DNA from: Rhodeus uyekii
Taxonomy: Eukaryota > Chordata > Actinopteri > Cypriniformes > Acheilognathidae
Direction of reading: 5' to 3'
DNA length: 64,000 nucleotides
NCBI GenBank assembly: GCA_037043235.1
Contig: JAWRVZ010000088.1
Coordinates: 186,001 to 250,000, forward strand
Part shown: positions 23,814 to 53,330 of the stretch, piece after piece
Layout: every line of letters starts with the position of its first letter
Position numbering within the stretch: the stretch's first letter is position 1
Made by a program: the position numbers and the translations under genes
The notes under the pieces: model-generated
The model's database searches: none
Seen by the model: the letters and a program-made list of their open reading frames with translations, nothing else
What the model was told of the DNA's origin: nothing

Positions 23814-24633
23814 ATAACAGAGAATCGGATCCAAGCCAATAGTCAATTCTCGACCTTGAAGTGGCATTCGGTTTGATCCATGAGAACTGTCTGGTTGTGG
23901 GGTTCAAATTTCTCCAAATATCAGTTACTTCGTTAGCTAAACAAAAATCTTGCATAATACTATTAATATGAGAAAACATGAACTTTGAAGGCTGTCTGTC
24001 CATGTATTCATCCGATGTCATATTCAAATCTCCCCCGATTAAAATAAATTCTGTCGGGAATCTAGTTTTGAGGTCATTTATGACGTTTGTAACTGTCTCC
24101 AACAAATTCTTATTTTCTGAGCGGACATTATATCCATATACATTAACCATAATGATAAATATTTCGTCTAAGTGTAGGACCACTGCAATCCAATGACCAT
24201 CTACATCTGCCTTGTGAGTAATAATCTTGCCTGGGCATTTATTCATGCAAATAGCGACACCTGCAGACCGATTGGAGCCATGACTAAATAACATGTCATC
24301 CCCCCCACTGATTTTTCCAAAAGGTAACATCTGCCGCTTCTGAATGCGTTTCTTGTAAAAAAAAAAAACAATGTGCTTTTTGGCTCTTGCAAAATAAAAA
24401 AATTGCCTTTCTCTTAACAGAGTCTTTTAAACCCCTACAATTTAAAGAGGAAAAAGAAATGTCAGATTTCAACATGAACATGAACAATCAAACAAAGAAA
24501 ACTATAAAGTTCTAAATAACCAAAAAACTGTAGACTGTTCCAAGACTTGTAAGTTTGTGGAAACAGAAAAGAAAATCCCAATTTTCATTCACTCCACCTC
24601 TCCTTGTGACCAAGAGAAGCCATCGATACCCTT

Positions 24634-25446
24634 TTAAGAGATACGTTTACCCTCGATGTATCTGAACGGACCTCTAAAACCCGCTGCTTTGCCCTCCTTT
24701 CTGGCTTGTTCGATTCTGGGCCACAGTTCACGTCTCATCAATCTATCTTCCTTCGTCAGATCCTCCGCAAAACGAATACCAACTTCTTTGCACACCGAAG
24801 ACGCCTTGGTTCTCTTCCACACTTCATCGCGCACCAGCCTGCGCGTGAAGAGAATTATCACCTCTCTCGGACGGTTGATCTCCTTCCTTCCCACCCGATG
24901 CACGACATCCACCTCAGGCGTTATCTTGACCAGAAGCTGAATCACGTCCTCTCTAATACGCTCGTTTACATTCTCTTTGAGCCCTTTAATGCGAAGACAC
25001 CATCTTCTTTTTTACCTTTCCTCTTCCAACACTCGAACTTTCAGGTCATTGTTGACTTCAGTCAGAGTTTCAATTTGCTTTTCCAGCGTTTTAATTCTGT
25101 CCTTGCATTCTTTTAACTCCTGAGCATTTATTTGGACGGATTTGGCAACGCTTGTAATCATCGCACTGTGTTGCTTCATTTGCATGCTTAAGTCGTCATG
25201 CTGGACGTCAACCTTGATTCCAAGTGCTTTAATCGCTTCCAAGATAGCCGAATTGGACACTTCGTTTCCCTCTGCATCAGCTGGTATTTTAGATTTTTTC
25301 CCCTTTTGGGGTTTACACGGTGTTGGTGGGTCAGATTCATCACCCCGCTCCCTCTTGCTTGACCCTGCAATTACTTCCATCGAGCAACAATTTTCCTCCG
25401 TATCTACCATGATAACAATTATCTTGAGGTATGTTCCGCTTACCAA
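24634..25446 (-). pseudogene. L1 ORF1: coiled coil plus RNA-binding domain, frameshifted
   Basis: 25446-25012 encodes a basic N terminus and a heptad-rich coiled coil (ELKECKDRIKTLEKQIETLT) that would trimerise. 24945-24634 encodes the RRM and C-terminal region (VVHRVGRKEINRPREVIILF; EDLTKEDRLMRRELWPRIEQ). A frameshift near 24950-25010 separates them. The translation start is likely the Met in MVDTEENC rather than the first Met of the frame. Family role: an RNA chaperone that coats L1 RNA. Confidence 0.85.
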
Positions 25447-25551
25447 TTAGCAGGAAAAGGTGGAGTATAACTTATCAACATAAACAGACTTGGGATTTAT
25501 GTAAGAGCAAGCGACAGTTCAACGACTCAGTCCGCCATCTTGCCGGAAGTC

Positions 25552-26240
25552 ACCATCCAGTAACATTCAACGACTGTTCAACGACATTCACGGGACACAG
25601 TTCATTCACGGTGGCGGCCGCGGGACACAGTTCATTCACGGCGGCGGCCGCGGGACACAGTGCCCCATTGATCACCGGGCTGGGCTGAATGACGCCCAAA
25701 CTCGTCTTCAGGTTCGCCCACCATAAACTTGGAACCATTCAAAATCAGGACGTTGTTCACAAAGTCCATGACAGGTTCAAAACAGTGTCCCTGATCGATG
25801 AATTGGGTTAGCTCATCATCCAGACCCAGCCAGAAGCAGTAATTGAGGACAGGATTCCCCCAGCTCACCTGGTTAACTAAATCCAAAAACTCGCTTGTGT
25901 AGTGTGTTTCCAGCGAGCATCCTCCCTGACGAAGATACGCGAGTTTGATGGCGGGTACCTCCATCTCGAAGTCTTGTAGGGGTGACAAGCACTCATTGAT
26001 TCTGTTATACCGAAGGTGCGTGCGATGCGAAGACAGACGCGAGAACACGGAGCTTCCAACAAAAACACTTTATTACTAAACTGAAACTCAAAAGACACTC
26101 GAGGGTACAAAAACTCGGAAAAAGAACAAGGGAGAGTTGCAACTAACGACTTCCATGTAACTGACAATCACCGACCAAGACCAGGGGTAATATGAGGGTT
26201 TAAGTACTCGAGGAAAGTAATCTGCGGCGCAATCTGCCTA
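25552..26240 (-). mobile_element. Gag-bearing LTR retrotransposon remnant, right part
   Basis: This continues the element cut by the L1 at 19801. A gag-like frame (26048-25632) and an LTR-like block (about 26040-26240, with a minus-strand poly(A) signal at about 26068) are present. The pol region is absent, so this is a deleted or non-autonomous copy. Confidence 0.6.
25632..26048 (-). pseudogene. Retrotransposon gag-like ORF
   Basis: The 138-codon frame contains YLRQGGCSLETHYTSEFLDL, then VNQVSWGNPVLNYCFWLGLD, similar to the capsid part of fish gypsy-type gag proteins. Towards its 3' side, GC-rich 30-bp tandem units (25591-25660) would encode a repeated VNELCPAAA-type peptide in the overlapping frame. 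There is no zinc knuckle. Confidence 0.55.
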
Positions 26241-26264
26241 GCGTCCGAAGGCGGAAGTAGCAGA

Positions 26265-26334
26265 GCGATAGAGCCATATGCAGCCATCAATAGAGCCATA
26301 TATGGCTCGTGAGCCATAGGTTCCCGACCCCTGC
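26265..26334. repeat. hAT-type terminal fragment
   Basis: AGAGCCATATATGGCTCGTG, then AGGTTCCCGACCCCTG, is a typical hAT end (inverted terminus CAGGGGTCGGGAACC). CGATAG follows it and also precedes the fragment at about 26266, suggesting part of a target duplication. A related left end lies at 35171. Confidence 0.5.
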
Positions 26335-26381
26335 GATAGTAGAAACTATCTATAGATAGTGATCAGAAACATCTTGATTGG

Positions 26382-27125
26382 TCAGCGAGTATGGAAAAAG
26401 AGTGTGCACAGTATTTCTCCACACTTGTTATGTAGTACACCATCTAAGAGATTTCTATTATAACCGAATACATTCCCTTGAATATTTGCCAGACTCAATA
26501 TAAAGAACTGCACATTAATACTGTGAACCCCCTTTCGGTTTACAAAATCCCCTTCATTGGGGCCTGGGGGTGCCTTGCTGACAATGTGTGTGCAGTCTAT
26601 GGCACCAATCACTTTAGGGAAGCCTGGGGACAATTGCATCATTTTTACTGGCACGGTCATGATTTCATAATCTCTGTGATCAATTATAATGTACCTGCAA
26701 TAGCGAAAAGCTCTCTTTAATAACTTGGGGTCTTAAGTGGCTTGAAAAAAACTCAAAAACACCCAAAAACTGCTTGAATGCCAGGTAAACTTTGTGAATG
26801 GTACAACAGACAGCACTTTTCACAATGTTCTCCACATCTCCAACAGTGTAAAGGAATGTGCCACTCAAAAAGTAGCGCAAGGTTTGAGCTGTTATTAACG
26901 CCCGACTACGACAAGTTAACCCTGACTTTTTACAAAAGGATCCCACAAATTAACTTGATAAATACTACCTTCACGTGAAAAACGATCTTTCCAACAAAAT
27001 ACTGTTCCGCTCTGCAAACGGACCCTGTCTATCCCGCAATATGCGCTTAATCCTAAACGCTCTCTGAATTATCCTTGCACCTTCAGCAACAGGTTGCTCT
27101 CGTAAAACCAGACAGGACATGCTGC
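26382..27125 (-). pseudogene. Harbinger (HARBI1/PIF-like) transposase pseudogene
   Basis: On the minus strand the N-terminal helical part (SRALITAQTLRYFLSGTFLY, then TVGDVENIVKSAVCCTIHKV) at 26946-26680 is followed by the DDE core start (FPKVIGAIDCTHIVSKAPPG, NEGDFVNRKGVHSINVQ) at 26660-26382. The first catalytic Asp (in AIDCTHI) is kept. The frame shifts between the two parts, and the downstream Asp and Glu region is lost. PIF/Harbinger transposases insert at 3-bp targets together with a Myb-like partner; no partner gene is seen. Confidence 0.82.
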
Positions 27126-27267
27126 AACAAACTTCCTATATCACTTCCGCCTATAAAGATTTGATCTTATCCTGCTAACATGAAGCAAGCCTGCTCCAGA
27201 GCAGGTTTAAGCTAACGGACCTGTTACTATGACAACAAGTCCCGGAACAAGCATTGAAGAACTGAAC

Positions 27268-28656
27268 AAGTCAAGTCAAGTCACCTTTATTTGTATAACG
27301 CTTTTTACAATGCAGATTGTTTCAAAGCAGCTTTACAGTATAAACAATATAAACAAAGTTTGTTTTGGCTGAACAGAAGCCTTAAAAGAGCAGGCGAATT
27401 AATACAATTGATGAATATTAATGTTAAAGTTTACCCAACTGATCAATCCAAGATCATGCGAAATTATCAACAATCAAATCCAACTAACTCAGTTAGCGAG
27501 GTACGAAGAATATGCCCCAGCTCGAGAAGAGCAGGCCACTGATTATAGTGATGAATATTAAGTGTCCCTAACTTAGCATGCCATAGGCGACAATGGCAAG
27601 GAACCAAAACTCCAGCAGGTGACAGAATGACAGAAGAACAGAATGGGAAAACTTTGGGAGAAGTTAGGCTCAGTCGGAGGACCAGGGGCATATTCTTCCA
27701 CACATACCACTTACAATTAAGGCCAAGAAATCCCTTAACCATCAGACCAACTATACTCCTCCTCCGCTTGCAGCAGCCTCTAGACCACGCAACGCTGGCC
27801 ACAGTAAGTAATTAGCAAGATTTTAAAATGTATTCGGTTTTTAAAGGGAGCCAGTGCAGGTTTGAAAGAACCGGGTTAATATCCTCATACTTCTTGGTTG
27901 TAAAGCTTGAGCTACTGCATTTTGGACCAGCTGAAATTTGTTTAAACATGCAGGGCAACCACCTAATAGAGCATTACAATAATCTAGCCTTAAACTCATG
28001 AGCATTTCTGCATTTGTCATTGAGAGCATATGTCGCAATTTAGATATATTTTTAAGATGGAAGAATGCGGTTTTACAGATGCTAGAAATGTGGCTTTCAA
28101 ATGAAAGGTTGGCATCAAAGAGCACAACCAGGTTTCCGTAATAGATGGATTCCAAATGTGTGTCTTTAATGACTCAAAGGGTAGTCGTACAGGCAGTCAA
28201 ACAGGAGCAAACAGGGAAAACAGGGACAGGCGGAATCGTGGTCAAGGCAACAGGTGGAGAAGTCAGGACAGGCAGAGAACATTCAAGAGCGAAATAGCAG
28301 GCAGAGATCAGGACAGGCAATTGGGAATGGGTAATCAGACACGGGTTTAAATGCTCAGAAATGTTAGCTGTAGCAAAACAAGACTTTGTGATCAGAGTTT
28401 GTGTGACTTTTATAGTCTTTCATAGACTTTTAGAGAGTCTTTCATAGTCCGGGATGATGAATGTCAGCTGGTGCGATAATCAGTCCAATGTACGGGCTTG
28501 TGGGAAATGTAGTTTGTGTGTGTGTCAGTATAAGTGTGATAGCTCCCTCTGGTGGCCAGAGGGGAGAAGCGTGGAGCTCGTCATCGTAACACTTTCTAAC
28601 CGACGACGAAGACTTGACAGAGCAGACTTGACAGAGCAGACTTGACAGAGCAGACT
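27268..28656 (-). mobile_element. L2-type LINE 3' fragment, internally deleted
   Basis: The left edge is the GTCAAGTCAAGTCACCTTTA tail, shared with copies at 44114 and 54108. The coding remnant (28155-27841: FESHISSICKTAFFHLKNIS; LDYCNALLGGCPACLNKFQL) matches the C-terminal domain of the ORF at 44696-45334. A solo LTR (28137-28591) splits it, and the LINE resumes at 28592. A 14-bp unit (GACTTGACAGAGCA) is triplicated at 28611-28652. Confidence 0.82.
28137..28591 (-). mobile_element. Solo LTR, 455 bp, imperfect TSD GTTTC/CTTTC
   Basis: The right end CATCGTAACA and left end CGTAATAG (expected TGTAATAG) are flanked by GTTTC (28132-28136) and CTTTC (28592-28596). The LINE sequence is continuous across it. 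Its U3 resembles that of the LTR at 7102-7632. Confidence 0.7.
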
Positions 28657-30340
28657 GAATGTCTGCAGCCCTTTCAGGAAGGGTATTCTGTCACACCCTC
28701 ACAGTCACATGTTCCTTTGATTGTTTACCGCCACTCATCAGTCAGCATGGACATCAATCATAATCACAGTTGTTCATCCTTTCTCTTCATCACTATGTGC
28801 ATTTATGTTCTCCATGTTCACAATTCATTTGTAGATTGTTTATGTTCATGTGTAGACATGCTGTTATTTTGTCATCACCGTTGTTTTATCTCAGTTTGTT
28901 TTCATTACACAATATTTTGCTAATTGAAATCTTCTCAGACTCGCCTTCATCTTGTGAAATTACTAACCAGACACACGTTAGCAACCTTTCATGTGCATCA
29001 AAACACTGTCTTTTGTGAAGACAAGCCTAAAACATCAATAGTCAAACAGGAAAACGGACCTCTCTGTCAGACTCTCCAACAGCAAAGGAACTAATTTCCC
29101 ACAGGACATAGGAAAACCTTTTAAACTAAATTTTGGTTCCTTTAAGCTAATTGAGCAAAACTAGGCCATTCGTCAGGCTTAAAAAGTGACATATACGTAT
29201 AATGAACTTTCATTTTGTGACAACGAGCTCGTAATGACATTTTATTTTGTGATACCATGAATGTAAACTGAAACATGTTCATTTGAACGTGGAATTGTTC
29301 TAACTAGTAAACTTTAAAGACAGTGGAAAACGTTCAAAACTGTATGTCAATTTAGTTTTGGGGGGGGGGGGGGGGTTAAAAGTGATAAATTCTATATGTT
29401 AACCTTCGTCATTTGTACTGTGTGGGAAACCACATGAACCACACACCACAGTAATTGAGAAGGTAATTATTAAAATAATTGAAGTGTACTGAGTGTAACT
29501 GACCATGATTGGTGAGGAGTCGCCAGACTCTCTATTACAAAATGAGGTGAGTTTGAATTCACCTTTCTCTCTGCCTTCCTATCTGATGAGGCCAATTCAA
29601 CAATGCGATCAGAACTAGAATCCAGGGAGAGAAGGAATACATCAGGGATATTGGGTTCTCGTATTGAAATTTCTACAAAAGGTGGATGCTTTCCTCAACA
29701 AAAAGGGACATGGTAAAATCCTTAAAAATATCAAGCCCTATCTCGCCAGTCAGCTACACAGTCAGGTAAGCACTGTTGAGGAGTCAGTGAAGCTTGAAGC
29801 TTGAAGCTTCACTACATCTCAAGAATGTTAAATTTTCTCCCTACTCCATTCCATTCCTCCACCCCAGCACCCATTGCTATCATGACCACATGATAGCCTA
29901 GATAATCGCATTAATCAGGCTTTTGAATCAAACTAAAAGCATGCCCCATCTTCCATTGCTTTGTTGATACAGGGGAGGTACTAGGGCTGTTTCCTATGCA
30001 TATTGCTAGTGCAATAACCATAGCAATTTCCAGGAGAGATTCTGACATGATGGGGTGTTCGTGACTTTATCCTGTACCATAGAGGTTCCCAGTTCCTTTC
30101 TGCTGTATTTAAAAACCTGCTGTAAAGCCCGCCCACTGGTCCAACGATGGTAGCCAATGGCGTGGTTGAAGGGTCTTTGCGTGTCACTGTCTTTCCATAT
30201 GCACAATCACAAGGTTAAATTAAATACACTTTCTTATATGAATAATGTATTACCTCTTTATTTCATCTGACTCCATAAAATGATAAAGGTTTAAATTAGG
30301 TTTTAGGGTTCCAAATGTTTGATTATTCTATCGAACTCGT
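28657..30340. other. No gene recognised
   Basis: Several 60-90 codon ORFs exist but have no recognisable domain or splice context. A 16-base G run stands at 29360-29375. Confidence 0.3.
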
Positions 30341-31260
30341 TACTCTTATTACACTCGTTCATTCGGGTCTCAGTGTCGCACAGAGTCTCACGCCGGCCGG
30401 TATGTGGATCTCATGGTCACAAACTCTCCAGTCCAAGCATTAATCAGAGGTTATGGCTAAAGTTATTTTACAGACTGCCCATGCTTGTCGTGATTTAAAT
30501 AACTGTTTAGTTTAGTCCCCTACAGTCGCCTATAACAATCCAGAGGTTATGGCCAGAACCATTAAATAATGCTGCGCCGATGCTTGCTATTATCATAATA
30601 GTTTGTTTACCCAGCCCCCTATAGTTATTAATTTAACTACATAACAACTTAAATAAGGCCGAAGCAGGAACCAGAATGCTGCCCCAATGCTTGCTATTAT
30701 CTCAATAGCTGTTTGAAGCTGTCTTAATTAAAGTCGAGCAGTTAATCAGAAATCTAGAATCTCACCTGATGTGCCCCAATGCTCCATCTAACCTCAGATC
30801 TAGTATGTATTTAACCCTTGACGCAGATTTGCGGTAACAAAGGATGCAGCGTAATCTACTGAAGTGAATCATTTCAGAGTAAGACCGAATAGAATCAAAC
30901 GTAACAATTTATTAACCAAGTAATATCACAATAATTAGAATGCAATCTGTAAAATCCAATCATCAGCTACTTACTTTCAATTCAATACAATACAAAGAAT
31001 TGTGGAATATTTACCTGGCAATGAAAAACTACACACAATAATTGTGCGGGAGATCGGTCTACAGATTCCCTGAGCCCTTTGCCATCTCTCCTTAAATACC
31101 CAGACAATTCAATTCATCATGATTGAATCACAGCTTTGAATTCATCAATTGCGTTCATTCGTCATTTCATCAGGTGGTGTCATCTGATTAAGTTTTGGTC
31201 CCTCTCTCAGGGGGTCGCAAATGGGTCCCTATTCAGGGGTTCACGATGTGGATTCAGCAA
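30340..31260 (-). repeat. Possible LTR/leader of an unknown retroelement
   Basis: On the minus strand a GGGTATTTAAGGAG TATA-like box (about 31095) is followed by an AATAAA signal (about 30915) and then a block ending in a GCCGGC motif near 30390. Similar GCCGGCC...TATGTGGATC(T/C)CA words recur at 57737. The boundaries are not defined. Confidence 0.3.
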
Positions 31261-31363
31261 ACAGTATCTGGCTTGAATAAAGGATCTGGACTGGAGGTTT
31301 GAATTCTAGTTGGGAGTAGGAGACCATTTTACCATTCGCACTAAGTTATTTTAGATGATACCA

Positions 31364-31366
<3 letters not shown>

Positions 31367-31399
<33 letters not shown>
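31367..31399. repeat. (AT)n microsatellite
   Basis: About 16 AT units between unassigned sequences. Confidence 0.95.
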
Positions 31400-31408
<9 letters not shown>

Positions 31409-31667
31409 ACTGTTACATAGATTTATGGTGAGGTCACAGAGGGGGTTGTAAAGGTTCATGTGAGGTGTTTGTTGGAACAGTGGGTGGCATCTCCGGGAAG
31501 TCTTCTTGTATTGTAATGGTGAGGATTAGGTGTCCGTGGAACAGCGGGTGATGTCTCAGGACGGAGTCCCTGTCTGCCTTATGTGGTAAATGGGGTGTCA
31601 AACAGAAACTCACTACTGCCTATCACACACAACTAATATGAGAGAAAGTTTGAATTGTACACTAAAG

Positions 31668-32023
31668 TGTTACGGATCCAGCCACGCCCTCCGCACCAGA
31701 CTCCCACACTCCTCCCACTCGTTCCCAGTCCCCGGAATTCTGAGCACCTGCACCTGATCACAATCATCTACAGGACTATATCACTGGCACTTACGCAGTC
31801 ATCATTGTCTGGTCTCAGCTACGCTACGCTACGCAAGTATCTTCCTCAAGTACCTTCCCCTGCTGCAAGTGCTTCAGTACTTGTCCAAGTTCTCTGCATT
31901 CAGCCCTCAGCTAAGCCACCATTCAACCACCCATTGCACCAGTTCACTTGTCATTGTTTTCGTGCCTTGTTCTCTAATAAACATCCTGTGTCTTACCTTT
32001 GCTTCCCGTGATTTATCATGACA
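31668..32023 (+). mobile_element. Solo LTR, 356 bp, TSD TAAAG
   Basis: TGTTACGGATCCAGCCACGC...TTATCATGACA is flanked by TAAAG at 31663-31667 and 32024-32028. CTAATAAACATCC is the poly(A) region. It is the same family as the two LTRs inside the L1. Confidence 0.92.
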
Positions 32024-32064
32024 TAAAGTAAATGATTGCTGCTGATGTAGAAGGTAACCACAAC

Positions 32065-32066
<2 letters not shown>

Positions 32067-32122
<56 letters not shown>
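32067..32122. repeat. (TA)n microsatellite
   Basis: About 28 TA units, 475 bp upstream of the agtrap start codon. Confidence 0.95.
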
Positions 32123-32127
<5 letters not shown>

Positions 32128-32597
32128 TGTTGAACACCAAAATACAATGGAAAGACTGTCTTTGAACTTGAGCCAAAGTACTAGTGTTTTGTTTGATTCT
32201 TTGTTGATTAATGGTTGGAACTTAATTGGATGGATGTCTGTTTGTTTGGATGAATCACGTTGGACTGTAAGACTCTTTACTATACTAACACAGCTAGCCC
32301 TATATTTTCTTATAAAAAAAATTTTTATATTCAATATGCACTATATAAATGAAAGCAACTATTTGCAGTGAAATCAAAACATACACAGGTTCTGCTTTCA
32401 TGGAGTAATGAGCAGAAGTGGGAGGTGTAGTCACATGGCTCTGATCAGGCTGGTGTCACATGGTTTGTGTTTGCAGTCACTTCAGAGCACTGGACTAACT
32501 TCTGTTACACACAGTTATGATGAAAGTGTTTCATGCTTCCTTTGTGAAATACTGAAAACTACAGAGGGATCTTTATTTGCAAAGAGGCAGTGAAATA

Positions 32598-50964
<18,367 letters not shown>

Positions 50965-52227
50965 ATAATGATGAAACCCCCAAACATAACCAACCAGATT
51001 TCTTTGCTGCCAGTGCCTTATATATGGATTTTAGAATATTAATTTTTGTAGGTAAAGAATATACAGTACATGCTCAAAAAGAATGAATGAAAATGAAGCA
51101 AAATATTTAAAAGTTTTAAATTGGGTTTTGCTGAAGATGTTTAGATATCGTGGTATGGAATGTGAGAGGTCCATGAAGTCCCCCTGAAACAACCTAGTGT
51201 TTTCATCCTGAGGTCAATGTTTTGCTCATTACAGCAGGTTATTCAATATAGAATTGTGCAAGACATTAGCTTTTTCCAAAGGTCAAAGTTTCCAAGTTTA
51301 TGAAGCTCATTATGTGCAGTTTCATCTTAGAAAGGTCTCCTGAAGCTGTGATTTTGAGGGGGGGGGGGGGGGGGGGGGGGTGTTTACAAGCTGTCCTGCT
51401 AAGTGTCCATATGTCACTGTTGGTGAGTTGCAATCACTTCTTGTCTAAGACAGTTTGTTATACTCAACATATGTTAGTGTGGTTTTCTATATTTACTGGA
51501 AGTATGGTAAATGCTGGTTATATTGTATTGTATGCAAAATGTGGACATTTACAAATGGGAATTTCCTATCAAATTTACTTGCAAGTCAGGAGTGGCTAAT
51601 TTTATTTTGGGATGACAGAAATATATTTAGATACAAACAATTAAGTAAATTAGTGCTAAGCAATTGCTAAAATACTTGCAATAACTAAAATTCTTATATC
51701 AGTATACAAATCAATCTGTTATGTATGTATCATGACGCTGTTATCACTCTGGAAAATCACAACCCAAATTGTGCGTTCTTAAAGGATTTGAAATGATCTG
51801 CCAGGAACACAAACCTGTGTTCCATGAGTGTTCCATGGTACAGTTAAAGTAATCCAAATTTGGAATGATACAAGCATTTTATTTTTGAGTAACTGAAATT
51901 AACTGTTTCTTAGCACAACCATAAGTATTATTTTGACAGTGAGGAGAAAGTATGATTTTACAGGTTTGTATATGAATGGATCTAGATGGTTAGTGTGTGG
52001 AATGTAACAACATGTCAATTCTTTTAAAATGCATTCTTATCCAATTTGTTCCTTAACGTGGATGTCTCAGAATTATCCTTTACATTTCCAGTCTCCAGTG
52101 TTTTTAGTCAGCATATTTATTAAGCCTATGAAAATAATTTCCAAAAGCACACAACTCTATAATGCCATCACTTTACAGAGTCACAATGACCATCTTTTGT
52201 TAGTAGAAACTTCCAGGTAGCGGGCCA

Positions 52228-52429
52228 TTATTCAAGTCATGCCTTAGATGGTACATTCTGCCTGGGTTGCAGTTTCAGAAAATCATACTTCCAGAGCTCC
52301 ACCCCGCTGGAAATTGAACTCTTTCCCCACCCAGAATGACCCTGAGTGGGCCTCACAACAATCAATGAGGCCCTGGAACTCTGCACTCAAAGTCGAGTCG
52401 AGTTTGAGGCTGTTATTCAAGTCATGCCT
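52228..52429. mobile_element. 168-bp insertion between 17-bp direct repeats
   Basis: TTATTCAAGTCATGCCT occurs exactly at 52228-52244 and 52413-52429. The insert (52245-52412) has no poly(A), contains the hairpin GGGCCTCA/TGAGGCCC (about 52360-52385) and is not a SINE family that I recognise. The long target duplication points to LINE-type retroposition of a small RNA or an unknown SINE. Confidence 0.55.
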
Positions 52430-53187
52430 GTGAAACTAGAACTGTAAAATAATTAGTGTAATTTAAATAATTGTGATGATGTTTTTATTAGTCCCGACTT
52501 TTATCTAAATGTCAAAAAAAATTATGTTTATTAGTAATTTCTTTTTTGCCATCAGAGCAACTTAATCTGTTACATAGCTGTTTTAGTTCTGTTTAATCTA
52601 AATCTTTCTTTTGTTTGAAGTCTTGTTTATTTCCTCAGTGGTAAGAAGCACATCACATACAGATTAGTTCCCATTGCTGGTTTTATATTCTTATTAGTGA
52701 TATTACGTGTTGTCATAGAAACAGCACAGTGTTCATTCAATTTAGCTTTTGGTTTGTTCCAGTTTTCACTGGTAAGAAGGATTGTGTGGGTTGATTATTA
52801 TGATTATTGTAAAGTAAAACGGTGGTGCAAGTTATTTCACTGATATGTATTTTAGGTCCATTTGGTTTAGATAACTATTTAGAGAATTTAGAGAACTATT
52901 TTATCATCAGCATAATTTAAAAAAAAATCACCTTATTGTAGCAATATTAGAAACCAGAGTAACCAGAATATTAGGGCAGGAGCTTCTGTCATTCAAAATT
53001 GTTTTTACCAATATCCTGTTCATATATATTTATATATCCAAACCATTAAATCTGTTCAACGTAAGGCTGAATTATACATCTGTATACATCTGTGTTAGGT
53101 GGGATAGCCTGACTTGCACCTCTATAAAATGTAAAGGGCCCGTTATACTTCTGTTAGACGTTTACTGTAGAAATTACACAAGCTAAC

Positions 53188-53193
53188 AATAAA
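53188..53193 (+). terminator. Possible agtrap polyadenylation signal
   Basis: AATAAA within CTAACAATAAAGTTGTGTGT, with a GU-rich stretch just downstream. Confidence 0.3.
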
Positions 53194-53252
53194 GTTGTGT
53201 GTCCAAGCGTTTGAATGTGGTGTAGTGTTTAGTTAAGTATTACTGATTCAAT

Positions 53253-53330
53253 GTGTTCCTTGAATGCAATGTAAGTCGCTTTGGATAAAAGCGTCTGCCA
53301 AATGCATAAATGTAAATGTAAATGTAATTA
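53253..53330 (+). repeat. tRNA-derived SINE tail fragment
   Basis: AATGCAATGTAAGTCGCTTT, then GGATAAAAGCGTCTGCCAAA, and (AAATGT)n at the end; same family as 6356-6519, head missing. Confidence 0.8.

Larger units (their letters stand above)
20004..24487 (-). pseudogene. L1 ORF2: endonuclease, reverse transcriptase, Cys-rich C terminus
   Basis: The endonuclease part (24487-23819) shows SSLNCRGLKDSVKRKAIF, LQETHSEA, FILIGGDLNMTSDEYMD and SRIDYWLGSDS. The RT part (22687-21356) shows KSPGPDGLTTNFY, LDFYKAFDMVEH, GIRQGC and the catalytic ADD in HCADDTTLFL. The C terminus (21017-20004) has the zinc-knuckle-like LCQICMIEIETMEHLFFQC. Frameshifts occur near 24300, 23060-23120, 22690-22710 and 21020-21350. 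Two solo LTRs interrupt the frame at 23400-23813 and 21688-22069, and at both points the frame is continuous when the LTR plus one duplication is left out. The protein would perform target-primed reverse transcription. Confidence 0.88.
19802..25551 (-). mobile_element. Full-length L1 LINE with 16-bp target duplication
   Basis: The element is bounded by ACCATCCAGTAACATT at 19786-19801 and 25552-25567. On the minus strand it has a 5' UTR (25551-25447), ORF1 (25446-24634), a spacer, ORF2 (24487-20004), a 3' UTR and an A-rich tail (19824-19802). Without the two solo LTRs and their duplications (387 and 419 bp) it is about 4.94 kb, a normal L1 length. It interrupts a gag-bearing LTR element. Confidence 0.92.
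50965..53250 (+). other. agtrap 3' UTR or intergenic sequence
   Basis: A 23-base G run lies at 51358-51380. A 168-bp insertion between direct repeats lies at 52228-52429. The first AATAAA after the agtrap stop is 53188-53193, which would imply a 2.2-kb 3' UTR; a variant signal nearer the stop is equally possible. Confidence 0.35.

Noticed and set aside
24656..25116. ORFs of 94-136 codons on the + strand
   Set aside because: Antisense shadows of L1 ORF1.
28607..28656. CRISPR-like short direct repeats
   Set aside because: Three adjacent 14-bp units without spacers inside a LINE; a simple tandem expansion in a eukaryotic genome.
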